DNA from: Cylindrotheca closterium
Taxonomy: Eukaryota; Bacillariophyta; Bacillariophyceae; Bacillariales; Bacillariaceae
Assembly (NCBI GenBank): GCA_933822405.4
Contig: CAKOGP040000957.1
Coordinates: 1 to 34,813 of the forward strand
Direction of reading: 5' to 3'
DNA length: 34,813 bases
Shown here in pieces: positions 17,280 through 27,655 of the stretch. Under the pieces are notes generated by a model, which ran no database searches, was not told where the DNA came from, and saw only the letters and a program-made list of their open reading frames with translations. Numbering within the stretch: the first letter of the stretch is position 1; every line of letters begins with the position of its first letter. The translations under genes and the position numbers were made by a program.

Positions 17280-20200
17280 TCAGCCAGCTGACAATTCCAC
17301 ACCCAAGACCACCAGATTGGATTCGAGTGTCTTGACTTTGCCATCCGCACCCCACTGCTTGTAAAAGGCTATGGCTTCCTTTAGTTGCTCGTTGCATCTC
17401 CCTCGATTTGCAGGTTCACGCAAGAGATATTCGGCATATCGCTCCCGAAACAAACCAGCATGGTGGAGGTGCCCACGGGATGTCGCTGATTTGATTGCTT
17501 CGTCGTAGTGCCTTTCTGCTTTTTCATGCTTCTTCTCCATCGCAAACTGCTCCGCGTCGAGGATCGTCTTGAAGTAGTTGAATTCGGGGTTTTCAATTGC
17601 AACAACCCACCTTTTTATCATACGCCGCAGCCTTAGAGCCTCTTTCTTGTATTTCTTCTTGCGTGTTCGAAGAGCCATTGTGTACAAGGCAAGCGCTCGA
17701 TGAAACGTTTCGAAAATGTTGGCAAAGTTAGCTGGAATCATCTTTTGATACAGATCGCCATGTTCAATTGCCCTGTCGGCCGCGCAACTATAATCGCCAT
17801 GAAATAGGAGCAATTCGCCTTTAGCCAGAAGCACCGTTGCGATGTGAAGGTTATCCTTTCCAGTATTCTTAGTTTCGCTGAAGATTTCTCCTTCTAATTT
17901 TCCTGGCTCTCGGCATGAAGAATCATGTAAATTCGCCATTGTCTGCCAGATGATCTTGTGGATCAATATTTGCTGTGATTGCGCTGCTTCTTCCAATTGA
18001 TGCATAACTGCTGGGCACTTCGTCAGAATTTGCGGCAAAGGCTTCCCAAAGTAGAATGGTAGAAGGATCTGGTGTAGTACGAGGTTCCAGCCCGCATACT
18101 CAACGTCTCCAGATCGAGTCGAAAATTGGTAGGCATCCCACACAGCAGGTAGGCAAGAGTCCATTGGCTTCACCCATATATGCCCATGATTGTACACATT
18201 GAACATAGTCTCGCCATTGTGCATTCGGCGGTGTTTTTTTACAAGACCGAGTGCCATATCGTTGAATTTTGTCGCCGCTTTGAAGTCCTGCTGGACAACG
18301 ATCGTTGCAATTGCTAAAGTCGTAATACTTTTCGCGGAGAATTCGTTGATACCATGATGTAATGAAATTTCCACGAGCTTGCAAGCGCTTAGAATTGCAA
18401 GCATGATATCGCCAGAAAGATAGGCTGCGATTAACATCCTTGCGACCAATGCAGAAATACCCTTCTGCTTCTCGTCATCCATCGTCTTGGCTTTGTCAAA
18501 GTAATCCAGGGGCAAATTTTTTACTCGTCGTATCGTTCGAATAAGGGTTATGATTGCTTGTGATGCCAAGAGCTTGCGAGAAACGAATAATTTGCATCCC
18601 AGCTCTTTCAGTACGTCCAAACAATAAGAAACTGTTTCTTCAAATTTCAACTGGACGGTGGAGAGTGTGCTCGCTCTTCCTAGTTTCAAGGGAAGGGTTT
18701 GCAACTTGTCCAATTCCGGCCGACTCAAAACTTCCGAGCTGTACCTTTCCGCCACTGCCACGTTTCCCAATACTCGCTCCATTTCCGCTCCAATGGTGTA
18801 AAGTCGGAGTGTCAGTTGACGATTCTGTGACCACCGGGTGTCTTTTAGCAGCTCGATGCCATGTGCTGCGTACTTGGCTGCCGCTGCGAATGCAGAGATC
18901 CCTCTTGCTTTCTCGGCGGCTCGCAAGTTGACGCTAGCAAATTCGGGTCGCTTTCTGATGTTGCCTTTGTTGATAAGATCGACCACATTGAAAAGATCTT
19001 CTTCGAGCTGTTTCGCTTCCAAGCAATAATACAAGGATGTTCCAATGTCTAGATGATGAGCTTCCCGCAGAGTCCCAGCCAAATACAAGGCCGCTTCTTG
19101 CACCTTGTCATGTACCCATCGGTAGTGTGTTGCGTCCAACTTTTCCAAATAATTGCCATCCACCACCAACTGCAACAATTTCGGTACTGCTTCCATCTCG
19201 CCCTCCGCCACTCTTCGTCCGTAAGTCTGCCATATTATTTTTATCGTTTCTTCGCTAAAGGAAGATCCGAGATGTGCTGCATATTGCAAAAAGGCTTGCA
19301 TTTGGCCACTCAGTTTTCTCATTCGTTCTTGCAGCAATACCACCACATTGGCGGTCGACATTGTCGCATCTTCGATCCTCTCTAGATCCCAAGTCCATTT
19401 CTGCGATGGTTCGTTGTAGGCAATCAAACCTTCATTCCGAAGCATTTTCAAGAATTCCAAAACAAAGAATGGATTGCCAAGAGTTCGCTTGACGCATACT
19501 TCTGAAAGTTTCAGTGTCTCTTCGCTGCTATGCGAACCAACGGCCATGATAATTATCTTTTCGACTTCAATGGCCGAGAAGGGTTCAACTGTGATTTCCG
19601 TCATGGCAAAGGCAAATCTAGAACTTTTGTCGCGTAAGGATTGGATCTTGTTGTAAAGCAGACTGTTCTCATCCACTTCATCTGACCGATAGCATCCAAG
19701 AATCATGATTGGATTAGGATTTTGGGTATCGGATATTACAAAGTCCAGAACTTGTAGAGACGATACATCCGCCCATTGCAAATCATCTAACAGGAGGACG
19801 AGGGGAGCAAATTCCGCACTCAGGGCTCGTATCAGTATTCGAAAAGCGTATCGCAATCGATCCAGTCCGTTCTCCAGTTCTTCCACATCTAAATGAACAG
19901 CACCTCCTGTTGTATCAGACGGCTCTTGTGGCTGGTCGTACATGATACCTTTCAATTCGGGAATAAGATGACAAAGCAAGGAGGATTCTTCCCCCAACTT
20001 TTGTTCCAGTTCCCCTCTGACAATAGCAACCGAATCGGGCTGATTTCGTTCAATAATGTGGTGACATATGATCCCGAGAGCATCACAGACACCTGAATAT
20101 GGTTCATCCCTCGTATTCATATCAAACTTTCCTTCTACAAAGTATCCAACCTTTTCTCGTTCCATGGATACCTTCAAGTCTTTGGCAATAGATGATTTGC

Positions 20201-20672
20201 CAACTCCTGATGTACCTCCTAGCAAGACCAACTCTTTTCTCGGCTCAGAATCGGTTGTGCCGGTCGTGTCGGTGTTGGCTTTTAATCGATGAAACGACCC
20301 TTTTAGTAAGGATGTTTCCTGTTCTCGGCCAATCAGCCCTGCCGTAGCAAACTTTAGAGTTTCGGAAGAATGCTGAGATGAATCTTCCACCTGATACTTT
20401 CGCATAGCGTTGTCTAAAGTCCGTTTCCGCCGTAATTCGGAAGTCTTTAAAGTCTTAAAACCAGAGTTTAGCGAACTAGTTTCTGAAACTGGTCCTGTCC
20501 CCGTTGAGGGAGGAGCACTTCGAACATGGGAGAAGTCAGCATCGGTACCCGCAATGGACAGGAGAGCGTCATCATCACCGAATTGAGACGGCAGATCGTT
20601 TTCACCGTCCGTCACTACTGTCAGTATTTGTGCAATCCTTATGCCCGGAAGGTGGATCATATTTGTATCCAT
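17280..20672 (-). CDS. STAND/AAA_16 family ATPase with helical-repeat C-terminus
   Basis: 1130 residues, single exon, the largest gene in the window. A disordered N-terminus (about 1-110) precedes GLIGREQE, the usual start of an AAA_16 module. Walker A is GGTSGVGKSS at 152-161, Walker B LVLLLDDLQWAD at 291-302, and a sensor-like GCYRSDE at 326-332. LGNPFFVLEFLKML at 398-411 and a winged-helix-like part at about 440-530 follow, as in MalT-like STAND proteins and the N-terminal part of PknK-type kinases and hybrid histidine kinases. From about 550 to 1120 the Ala/Leu-rich sequence looks like TPR-type helical repeats. No kinase, cyclase or DNA-binding domain follows, so any effector must be a separate protein. 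Likely a nucleotide-dependent signalling switch. The ATG at 20672 is the natural start. Confidence 0.85.
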   Translation of the reverse strand: MDTNMIHLPGIRIAQILTVVTDGENDLPSQFGDDDALLSIAGTDADFSHVRSAPPSTGTGPVSETSSLNSGFKTLKTSELRRKRTLDNAMRKYQVEDSSQHSSETLKFATAGLIGREQETSLLKGSFHRLKANTDTTGTTDSEPRKELVLLGGTSGVGKSSIAKDLKVSMEREKVGYFVEGKFDMNTRDEPYSGVCDALGIICHHIIERNQPDSVAIVRGELEQKLGEESSLLCHLIPELKGIMYDQPQEPSDTTGGAVHLDVEELENGLDRLRYAFRILIRALSAEFAPLVLLLDDLQWADVSSLQVLDFVISDTQNPNPIMILGCYRSDEVDENSLLYNKIQSLRDKSSRFAFAMTEITVEPFSAIEVEKIIIMAVGSHSSEETLKLSEVCVKRTLGNPFFVLEFLKMLRNEGLIAYNEPSQKWTWDLERIEDATMSTANVVVLLQERMRKLSGQMQAFLQYAAHLGSSFSEETIKIIWQTYGRRVAEGEMEAVPKLLQLVVDGNYLEKLDATHYRWVHDKVQEAALYLAGTLREAHHLDIGTSLYYCLEAKQLEEDLFNVVDLINKGNIRKRPEFASVNLRAAEKARGISAFAAAAKYAAHGIELLKDTRWSQNRQLTLRLYTIGAEMERVLGNVAVAERYSSEVLSRPELDKLQTLPLKLGRASTLSTVQLKFEETVSYCLDVLKELGCKLFVSRKLLASQAIITLIRTIRRVKNLPLDYFDKAKTMDDEKQKGISALVARMLIAAYLSGDIMLAILSACKLVEISLHHGINEFSAKSITTLAIATIVVQQDFKAATKFNDMALGLVKKHRRMHNGETMFNVYNHGHIWVKPMDSCLPAVWDAYQFSTRSGDVEYAGWNLVLHQILLPFYFGKPLPQILTKCPAVMHQLEEAAQSQQILIHKIIWQTMANLHDSSCREPGKLEGEIFSETKNTGKDNLHIATVLLAKGELLLFHGDYSCAADRAIEHGDLYQKMIPANFANIFETFHRALALYTMALRTRKKKYKKEALRLRRMIKRWVVAIENPEFNYFKTILDAEQFAMEKKHEKAERHYDEAIKSATSRGHLHHAGLFRERYAEYLLREPANRGRCNEQLKEAIAFYKQWGADGKVKTLESNLVVLGVELSAG

Positions 20673-21710
20673 GTTATGGTCTTATTACAGTTGTGAGTTG
20701 TGTTGTGGCTTTGCTTAGGGTGAGAGTATTTGAAGAATTATAACATGCGGGATGATGATTATTATTATTGTCTCGATATCACAAAATTCATACAACTACA
20801 GTATATATATTATTCATAAACCTCTATCATTTAATATGTTCCGCCATATTTTCGTCCCGTTTCTCTTGAATAAAACCCTACAAGTACTTTTTCTGCGTAC
20901 GTGTCCATTTTAAAAATGTCCCCTTCTTTCCTCCATTTATCGGTCCGGTGTTCATTCGTCCAAACTTATTTATGACACGAGTGCGAAAGTGTTCAAATTC
21001 GGCTTCTCGTTTTCCATCATATAAATATTTTATACATGCAGAATAATGCTCAGGCCGTGTACGCAAAAACGGTATTGGGAGACAGAAAGTGCGAAGCTAC
21101 AGTATAGCGTACCGTATACAGTTTTTACCGGGGTATATGCAATATTCAATATGTGGGTTAGGGCCCCTGTATTGCAAATCGATTGCAGTTAGGGTGTTGG
21201 TATATATATGCGGTAATATGCGAAGACCAGGAAACAGCTTTGCAATGATTCTACCGTACACCGGTAGTGCACGGGTTGATAAAAACTTGGTGCTTATTTA
21301 CACCTACTACAATAGAAGAGGAAGTAAATGACTGATGGACTGCACAATGATTGATTCTTTTGTGGACTACGACGGTATGATGAGTCTCGGTGAAACTGAG
21401 ACGTACGAGCACCAAATACAAACAAATAAGGTTTGCCCATTTGCATGGATTGATTCATTCATTTGTTTCCATCCTACGGTATTCAATTTTGTCTGTTGTT
21501 TCAGAGAAGATCCAAACCAAGAAATTGTATCATTGATTGCCAGAGTAGCACTTCTTGGACTGTTTCGTTCGATTACATTATGTATTGATATGAATGTGTG
21601 TATATCATAGATGTATTATGCAATGTTTACAGTAGAGAATTTATACAGTTGGGACAAGTTGTCTTTGCTTTGGTGTTGCGAGAAGTATCACTCAGCCATG
21701 CATCCTATTT
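20673..21710. other. Intergenic region, 1 kb
   Basis: AT-rich with TACAGTA words (20800, 21099, 21632), a TACCGTA pair (21106, 21252) and ACCGGT at 21260. It holds the ATPase promoter and the 3' end of the RING gene. No gene supported. Confidence 0.5.
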
Positions 21711-22937
21711 TCAGGGCGAAAACGTAATGTTGGTAACGGCATGTTGCATTCCTAGCTCCATTGCCCCATCCATGACTTCGTTATCGTCGTCATCCTCATC
21801 CTCCATAGCTTCACTTTGGCGAAGGGCTTCGCTGACGGACATGGTGGCAACCGAAGCACCAGAGGTGCTCGACGAATGTGCTTGGTTGAATGCTTCATCA
21901 TTGTCATCTTCTTCTGATGATGACGAAGGAGAAGGCGAGGGAGATTCCTCATCGAGTGGCCCCTGCTGGGTTCGATCTTCAGCATCTTGGACTCGTCCAG
22001 GAGCATCTTGGCTATCAAAACTGCCAGAGTTGACCGATACCAAGTTATATTCTCCTGAGGCTGGCGCCGATGCAGGTCTTCGCGTCGTTGATGATGATGA
22101 AACTGTTGTTGATGCCCGGCTCAGTAAACCACTAATCATGACAAAGAGAGCTGAATCGGCATCCTCCTTGGGCTGTTCACTGGAATTTCCAGAAGAACCA
22201 GTATCAGATTCTGACACTTCTTCCTCTTCGTCAGTATCGTCACTTTCTTCGTCAAGCGACTTGGTTTTTGGAACTTCCGGAGGAGGAACCAAGTGGCATC
22301 GACAGGAAGGACATTCGTCCTGTCGCCTTTCTTCCAACCATTGACGGATGCATTCGTCGTGAAAGACATGAGTGCAAGTTGGGTCGTGTTTGGTCCAAGA
22401 TACCAAATCATCAGGTTCGAAACAATCCAAACAGATGACGCAGGTAAGACCTTCTTCGTCATCGGCTTCAAGATGGGTAATGTCCTTGCTGTTATTATCA
22501 CCTTTTTGTGCTTCAACATCATCTATAGAGGTTTCCTGGCAATCTTCGACGCTTGACTTTTTGTTACCAAGAGTCAGATTCCCTTGAGAATCCTTTGACA
22601 AGACTACCTTGGTGATCATGTTCTCATCTACTACGCGTTTGCGGAGCTCTGGCGATTGCCCTTCCTTAACTTTTTTCTGTTCTATTCTTTCTTGGTTCTC
22701 TCTTGCTCGAGCACGGATGCGGTCTCCTACCTCAGTAGATGGTGGTTCCCGCTTATTTCGGCAAAGAAGGCAATAGAACATCAGAAACAGCCAACCATAG
22801 CAGACGAAGGCTTCTATGACTGGATGGTCATCAAAGAAGTCACCGTCGTCTGATGACGAGTCATGGTGATTGGAGTAATGATGATCGGGTGGCATGCCCC
22901 CAGTACTATTGTCATGAAAGTTCATTACGCTGCTCAT
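21711..22937 (-). CDS. Membrane-anchored RING-H2 protein, putative E3 ubiquitin ligase
   Basis: 408 residues. The N-terminus is His/Asp/Ser-rich. One hydrophobic segment at about 39-59 (VIEAFVCYGWLFLMFYCLLC) is a membrane anchor, followed by a basic, charged helix-like stretch at 70-105. The RING-H2 finger spans 166-212 with all eight zinc ligands: C166, C169, C188, H190, H193, C196, C209, C212 (C-x2-C-x18-C-x-H-x2-H-x2-C-x12-C-x2-C). This layout fits membrane RING-H2 ligases such as the plant ATL group, which recruit an E2 through the finger. The tail from about 225 is very acidic and Ser-rich, without another known domain. Substrate unknown. Confidence 0.85.
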   Translation of the reverse strand: MSSVMNFHDNSTGGMPPDHHYSNHHDSSSDDGDFFDDHPVIEAFVCYGWLFLMFYCLLCRNKREPPSTEVGDRIRARARENQERIEQKKVKEGQSPELRKRVVDENMITKVVLSKDSQGNLTLGNKKSSVEDCQETSIDDVEAQKGDNNSKDITHLEADDEEGLTCVICLDCFEPDDLVSWTKHDPTCTHVFHDECIRQWLEERRQDECPSCRCHLVPPPEVPKTKSLDEESDDTDEEEEVSESDTGSSGNSSEQPKEDADSALFVMISGLLSRASTTVSSSSTTRRPASAPASGEYNLVSVNSGSFDSQDAPGRVQDAEDRTQQGPLDEESPSPSPSSSSEEDDNDEAFNQAHSSSTSGASVATMSVSEALRQSEAMEDEDDDDNEVMDGAMELGMQHAVTNITFSP

Positions 22938-23896
22938 TATTTTGTATTTTTGTCGGAATTCTTTGGAAGATTCTTCTGATTGATTTGATTTGATTTGATT
23001 TGATTTGATTGATTGATTGATTGATTGGAGAGAGTTGAAGAATGTGGATATGGAAAGTTTGCAACAAGTTCTTTGCGTCTACGGACTAACAGAGGTGCGA
23101 ATGGTGATTTGGTGGGTGAAGAGTTGGAATGAAGTCAATGAGTGTGTATGACTATCACTCTTCTCAATTCCGATTCAGAAGTGAGAAGGAAAAGAACGAT
23201 TGATTGGGTGACCTCAGCAAGTCACATCGCGGTACTGAAGTCCCACTTCTTTCAACCGTGTGACAAGGAACTTCCGTACGTTTTTGCAGCCAGCGGCTCG
23301 AATTTGATCCAGTCGAACCCTCCATACTCGCATATGCGAGATATTTTCCCTATGTATGCATCTAAAACGGTCGACCAACGCTTGCCGCTTCATTTTTCGT
23401 ACCTCAAAAAATGTCTTTTTTTGGTGGCCCCTAATTATTAGCCGCGTTCTTCGTTCGCATCAGGCATAAGTGAAAGACTCTACCATTGAGACTGATTTTG
23501 GCACGCAAGTCTTGGTTCGGAGCCAGGACTTGTAAACAGCTCATTCCACACGTTTCAATCATCCGACCAGCCTATGAAACTGAAGAAATTTGTCCAAAGG
23601 TTCATGATGGAGATGCGTTTGGCGACAACTACGATCTCGGCCATTCTAGATACACGTCATTCTTCGTATGCTCTAATTTTGGAGCATTACTCCAAATTAA
23701 AATTGGTTTACTTTTACTATTGTTAGCCAGCACATCGATTGGATCTTTTATTCAAGATGATCATAGTGCTCCTCTATTTCTTGGTTTGAATTATGTTTAT
23801 ATTTCAAATCATTTGTTCTCCGGAAGTCTTTCTCACGCCTCGAGAAGAATCGTTGAACGAATCCAAGTGTAACCCATTTCTCACACAATTCAATTC
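22938..23896. other. Intergenic region
   Basis: A pentanucleotide/tetranucleotide microsatellite lies at 22978-23027, just upstream of the RING gene. A small inverted repeat (TTTGGAG at 23678 with CTCCAAA at 23690) lies in a region with no supported gene. Confidence 0.5.
22978..23027. repeat. (TGATT)6-(GATT)4 microsatellite
   Basis: Six TGATT units (22981-23010) pass directly into four GATT units, about 45 bp upstream of the RING gene's ATG. Confidence 0.95.
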
Positions 23897-25891
23897 CTAA
23901 TGATACGATCCCGACTCCAAGCCTGGTGCCGAGCTCTTTCGTGGCTTGTCTTTTTTCTTTGTCTTCTTCTTGTGAGCCGAGCTGTCCATACCATCCTTTT
24001 TCGACTTCTTCTTCTTTTTCTTCATCTTTCCACCACCATTATTCAAGGTTTCCATCCATACGTCTTGTTGTTCTTCTTCGGTCACCACAGAGGTGTCCGC
24101 TGATGCTGATGCTGGAAGAACTTTTTCTGCGGGTTTCTTGTTACTGTTTCCCGGTAGGCTCTGCGCCGACGAAGTGCGTGTCACACTTGGCAATTGATCA
24201 AGTTCCTTGCTAGCATCCGCCCATTTCCGGCTCGGCCGAAAGGATTTTGGCAACGCGGCCGATTCCACTAAAATGACTTCCGATTCTGCCGAGCCATCTG
24301 AACTAGAATCATCATCGTCGTCGTCATCGTCACCGCCCTTGTCATCCACCCAATCTGTCCGCAAAAGTCGTTCCGATTGGACCATTCGATCTTCCTGTGA
24401 ATCCGAACTGGCATCCGAATCACTACCATTTACAACGGATCGATCTCGACTGCTGCGTCGACTCGTGGTACTCCCGCTTCCTCTCGCATTCAAGGCACCA
24501 TAGGAACGCAATCGTGGTAGAGCTACTCGGATATTGGGCTGCGCTTGATGCAAAGACGACTCTGCCATGGATCGTTCCACCGTTTCCTTGGCCTTGATGG
24601 CACCAACTGATCGCTTTCGGGGCTTTATGAAATTGGCGCCGGTCGGAGGTGAATTCTTGGCGTTGTACACATCTCTCTTTTTCTTGTCCAGGACTCCTGC
24701 GGAGGTGGATCGGAAGCGTTGTTGGTTGGATCCCCGCCTTACTCGTTGTGGACGTCTGGGCCGTTCATCCTCTACTTCACCTTCGTCCGATGTGCCACCA
24801 TCGCTATTATTTCTTTCTCCACCATCATCTTCTTCATCGCCCAACTTTTTTAAGAATCGATCTCGGACATTCTTGTCCAATACTCCAGCGGAAGTAGATC
24901 TGAACTTTTGCCCCCCAGGTCTCCTTGCCCTAGCTGGACGAGGTGCCCGATCTCGAGAGGGCATAGTGGGAATGTCGTCACCACCTAGTGCCATTTGTCC
25001 TTCGTTATCCGATCCATTCGAAGCATCCGAAAGATCATCTTCATCATCACTGGACATGTACCTCATGTTTTGCCTAGAAGCAGCAGGTATTCGTATGGAT
25101 TGCTTTTTTCTTAATAGCATTTGCTGTTTCTTCTTGTCCAGCGCTCCCAAGGAGTTGGATTTGTATCTCGCCTGGTTGGGATCTCGCCTGGTTCGTACTG
25201 GTCTATTACCGCTAGAACGAGATTGAGGTTGACGTGGAGATTGATCACGATTGGATCCTGAATCGGAATCATTATTGTTGTCGGAGTACGAGCCTGAAGA
25301 TCCGGATGACATTGCAGCTCGACCCTTTTGTTTTTGAGCTTTCAAGAACTGTACATGCGCTTGTTTGTCATAGGTTCCAGTGGAATTCGCTCTTCTGTTA
25401 CCTTGTCCAGACGTTTTGGCAGTAACATCATCAGCATCAACGTCCTCTTCCGATCCTGCATCTGAACCGTCTATAAGATCAATGTTGCCTTGACTTTGCC
25501 GTCTAACTGGCATTCTCAGTGGCATAAGATCACCATCTGCGGAGGACGGGGAGACAGAAGGCGAGACCTGTGCTTCAGCAGCATTCACTATAACAGCCTC
25601 AGCTTCAGCTCCAACTTCAGCCTCGGCATTGTCTATAGCTGCTTCAGCTTCCGCATTGGCCACGGCTTCAGCAGGTTTCTTCTTCTTTTTCTTCTTCTTC
25701 TTAACTTCACCCCCGGCTTCAGCATCTTTTTTGGTAACCTTCTTCTTTTTCTTTTTCACCTTCTTTGGCTTTTCAGTTCCCTCGTCCATGCTTTCATCAT
25801 CACTCTCTATTCGTTCCTTTTTGGAGTGCCTGCTCGACTTATTGAGCTGATCAGCATCATCATCCCCTGAGGATGAAGCTTCTGCTGTCAT
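23897..25891 (-). CDS. Disordered repeat protein with six R-S-x-S-x-G-x-L-D-K type motifs
   Basis: 664 residues from the ATG at 25891; no globular domain is recognisable. The N-terminal 110 residues alternate acidic/Ser, poly-Lys and Ala/Glu-rich tracts. Six related motifs follow: RANSTGTYDK (167-176), YKSNSLGALDK (243-253), FRSTSAGVLDK (330-340 and again 393-403), and diverged forms KRSVGAIK (426-433) and LRSYGALNA (461-469). The central three are preceded by an Arg/Pro module like RPxRxRR, and all are separated by acidic Ser/Asp/Glu linkers. MPVRRQS at 127-133 is an additional basic site. The C-terminus is Lys-rich (KKKKKKSKKDG). The repeats look like phosphorylatable short linear motifs. 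Function unknown, possibly scaffold or nucleic-acid associated (inference). Confidence 0.8.
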   Translation of the reverse strand: MTAEASSSGDDDADQLNKSSRHSKKERIESDDESMDEGTEKPKKVKKKKKKVTKKDAEAGGEVKKKKKKKKKPAEAVANAEAEAAIDNAEAEVGAEAEAVIVNAAEAQVSPSVSPSSADGDLMPLRMPVRRQSQGNIDLIDGSDAGSEEDVDADDVTAKTSGQGNRRANSTGTYDKQAHVQFLKAQKQKGRAAMSSGSSGSYSDNNNDSDSGSNRDQSPRQPQSRSSGNRPVRTRRDPNQARYKSNSLGALDKKKQQMLLRKKQSIRIPAASRQNMRYMSSDDEDDLSDASNGSDNEGQMALGGDDIPTMPSRDRAPRPARARRPGGQKFRSTSAGVLDKNVRDRFLKKLGDEEDDGGERNNSDGGTSDEGEVEDERPRRPQRVRRGSNQQRFRSTSAGVLDKKKRDVYNAKNSPPTGANFIKPRKRSVGAIKAKETVERSMAESSLHQAQPNIRVALPRLRSYGALNARGSGSTTSRRSSRDRSVVNGSDSDASSDSQEDRMVQSERLLRTDWVDDKGGDDDDDDDDSSSDGSAESEVILVESAALPKSFRPSRKWADASKELDQLPSVTRTSSAQSLPGNSNKKPAEKVLPASASADTSVVTEEEQQDVWMETLNNGGGKMKKKKKKSKKDGMDSSAHKKKTKKKDKPRKSSAPGLESGSYH

Positions 25892-26620
25892 TGCAAAGTC
25901 ACACAACTAATGGATAGCCGTCAAAAAGCGAACAAGAGATAAACCACTACAAGATGCCCCAGAAGGTAAAGTGCGCTGTCTCTTCAGGTTTACTCAAGGC
26001 AGAGCTGAGTATTCGTACCTACGCTAATACAAACACACGTTTTCAAGACCGTGCCGCCTGAGCTTGAAGGTCTGCGTGCGAAAAATAGCGATTGCCATTT
26101 TTCCCAGTGTTGATTGTATTTAACTAAAACGAGGCATTATGACCGGATGCTGACGTAGCAAAAGTCTTATGAGTCTCCGTATAGTACTAAAACTGCTCAG
26201 AACGCTCGCGGACACGACTTATCCTAGTGTCGAAATTATAATAAAATTACATAATAAAAGAGAAACGTTCGTAAATGCAAGAGGTGGCTTTAGAAACGGA
26301 CAAAGCGAATAAATGTAATTTTCAATTATTGTGAAGTCAATCATCAATCGAGAACGGGATTGTGGTTTCTATAATTGGGAATGATCATCATGATCTGCAC
26401 ATTTATCGCATCAGAAACCTGCGGAAAGTTCTTCTTCACTGGTACCGTTGAGTATACAGCAACATGTCAAATGAAAACCATTCGCATCAGCCTTATTGTA
26501 TATCATCAGCATTCTAAAGCAGCATTGGCATTTTATTATTCTTGACACAGGTATTCTTGGATTCTAGATCGCATCCTAGAATACATATACACAGATATAT
26601 TCATAACAGCATTTCTTATT
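25892..26620. other. Divergent intergenic region
   Basis: Shared promoter space of the minus-strand repeat protein and the plus-strand 26621 gene. AT-rich near 26200-26330 and 26530-26620. No defined motif or gene seen. Confidence 0.5.
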
Positions 26621-27655
26621 ATGCAATCGTATCTTCACGAACTGTTGCAGGAACATCACACCTTTGCCCGCGATGTTAAAGTTGTTCAGGATAATGCCAA
26701 GGTTCTAACGAATGATTCGTCCTCGTCCATGCTGTTTCTGCTGCAGCAACAAGATAATGATAACTGGGCAGCAAAACTGACGAATGCTAGTATCGATGGG
26801 ATGATGGAACCGCAAGACAATACGGGAATATCACGATGGGAAAACCAGGAACCATCACCATCAAGCCGGCAGAGAAACAATAACAAAAAGTTACCAAATG
26901 ATAAGCTGTTCAAGAAGAAAAAGAACGAATCATCTGTTCAGAAAAAGAAATCAAAGGAAAGTTCTTCGACATCTGCCAAGAATAAGATGATTCCATTTGC
27001 CAAACAATCCATTCGCCGAAGCATTAGTGATAGTAAGAATATGCAAGACACTCTCCGAAAGCGAGCCATGGAGCTCCTACTAGCAACTAGTGGCACTTTT
27101 ACTGCTGGGTCCAAAGAAGGAGGAGGAGGAGGAGACTTTGCAAAAAAGGGCATGATTCGACGTAACAGTTGGAGTCATCAGAAATTGCATCAGTCCCGAG
27201 ATTGGGAAGAATTCAGCGGTTCTCATGAGCTTACCATTCCTGTTCGTAGGACGAGTGGCGAAATGAGCGAAGAGTTCAAGTGGGACGATGGCGATGCTGT
27301 TGCTGGTGTTGCTAGTACCACAAGTATCAGCGAACAGCAGCAGCGACAACACAAAAGCCTCGAGTTTACAAACCATTCTCTCAGGCAACCAGACGAACAG
27401 GGCATCAACAACAACGTGGACCCCACAAAATACAAAGATACCAGGCTCAAAGTTCCTACTCGGCGGAATACTTTTCAAGACACTCCCTTGTTTGACGAAG
27501 ACGAGGATTCATTCACTGATGGTGATACTGCTGATGCCGACTTGTCTTCCTCCCCGCCGCCATCATCCACAATAAATAGCTGGTATCATCATCGTCAAAA
27601 GAAGAGCACTGCGGCTTCTCACATCCAAGAGGCTTCGGACATTACAGCAATGTAG
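26621..27655 (+). CDS. Unknown MQSY...VVxDNA protein with RRxS/T sites, copy 1
   Basis: 344 residues. The N-terminus MQSYLHELLQEHH with VKVVQDNAKVL (residues 18-28) matches MQSYIQNLMNDHA with VWIVDDNARSL of the 28800 gene. The rest is mostly disordered: a Lys-rich block (96-115), then IRRSIS (131-136), IRRNSW (179-184), PVRRTS (207-212) and PTRRNT (279-284), all RRxS/T sites typical of PKA/CaMK-type kinases. A short helix-like part MQDTLRKRAMELLLATSG at 141-158 is the most ordered segment. An acidic patch (DEDEDSFTDGD) lies near the end. I recall similar VVxDNA plus PxRRxS proteins among uncharacterised diatom predictions but cannot check. Function unknown. Confidence 0.75.
   Translation: MQSYLHELLQEHHTFARDVKVVQDNAKVLTNDSSSSMLFLLQQQDNDNWAAKLTNASIDGMMEPQDNTGISRWENQEPSPSSRQRNNNKKLPNDKLFKKKKNESSVQKKKSKESSSTSAKNKMIPFAKQSIRRSISDSKNMQDTLRKRAMELLLATSGTFTAGSKEGGGGGDFAKKGMIRRNSWSHQKLHQSRDWEEFSGSHELTIPVRRTSGEMSEEFKWDDGDAVAGVASTTSISEQQQRQHKSLEFTNHSLRQPDEQGINNNVDPTKYKDTRLKVPTRRNTFQDTPLFDEDEDSFTDGDTADADLSSSPPPSSTINSWYHHRQKKSTAASHIQEASDITAM

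Noticed and set aside
21598..22344. 248-codon plus-strand frame opposite the RING gene
   Set aside because: Ser/Leu-rich mirror of the acidic tail codons; the minus strand has the complete RING-H2 ligand set.
23486..23872. 128-codon plus-strand frame with a hydrophobic stretch
   Set aside because: The opening codon is TTG and the hydrophobic part comes from an AT-rich segment; no motif supports coding.
24567..25226. 219-codon plus-strand frame opposite the 664-residue repeat protein
   Set aside because: It is the antisense shadow of the Ser/Arg/Asp-rich repeats; the motif repetition makes sense only on the minus strand.
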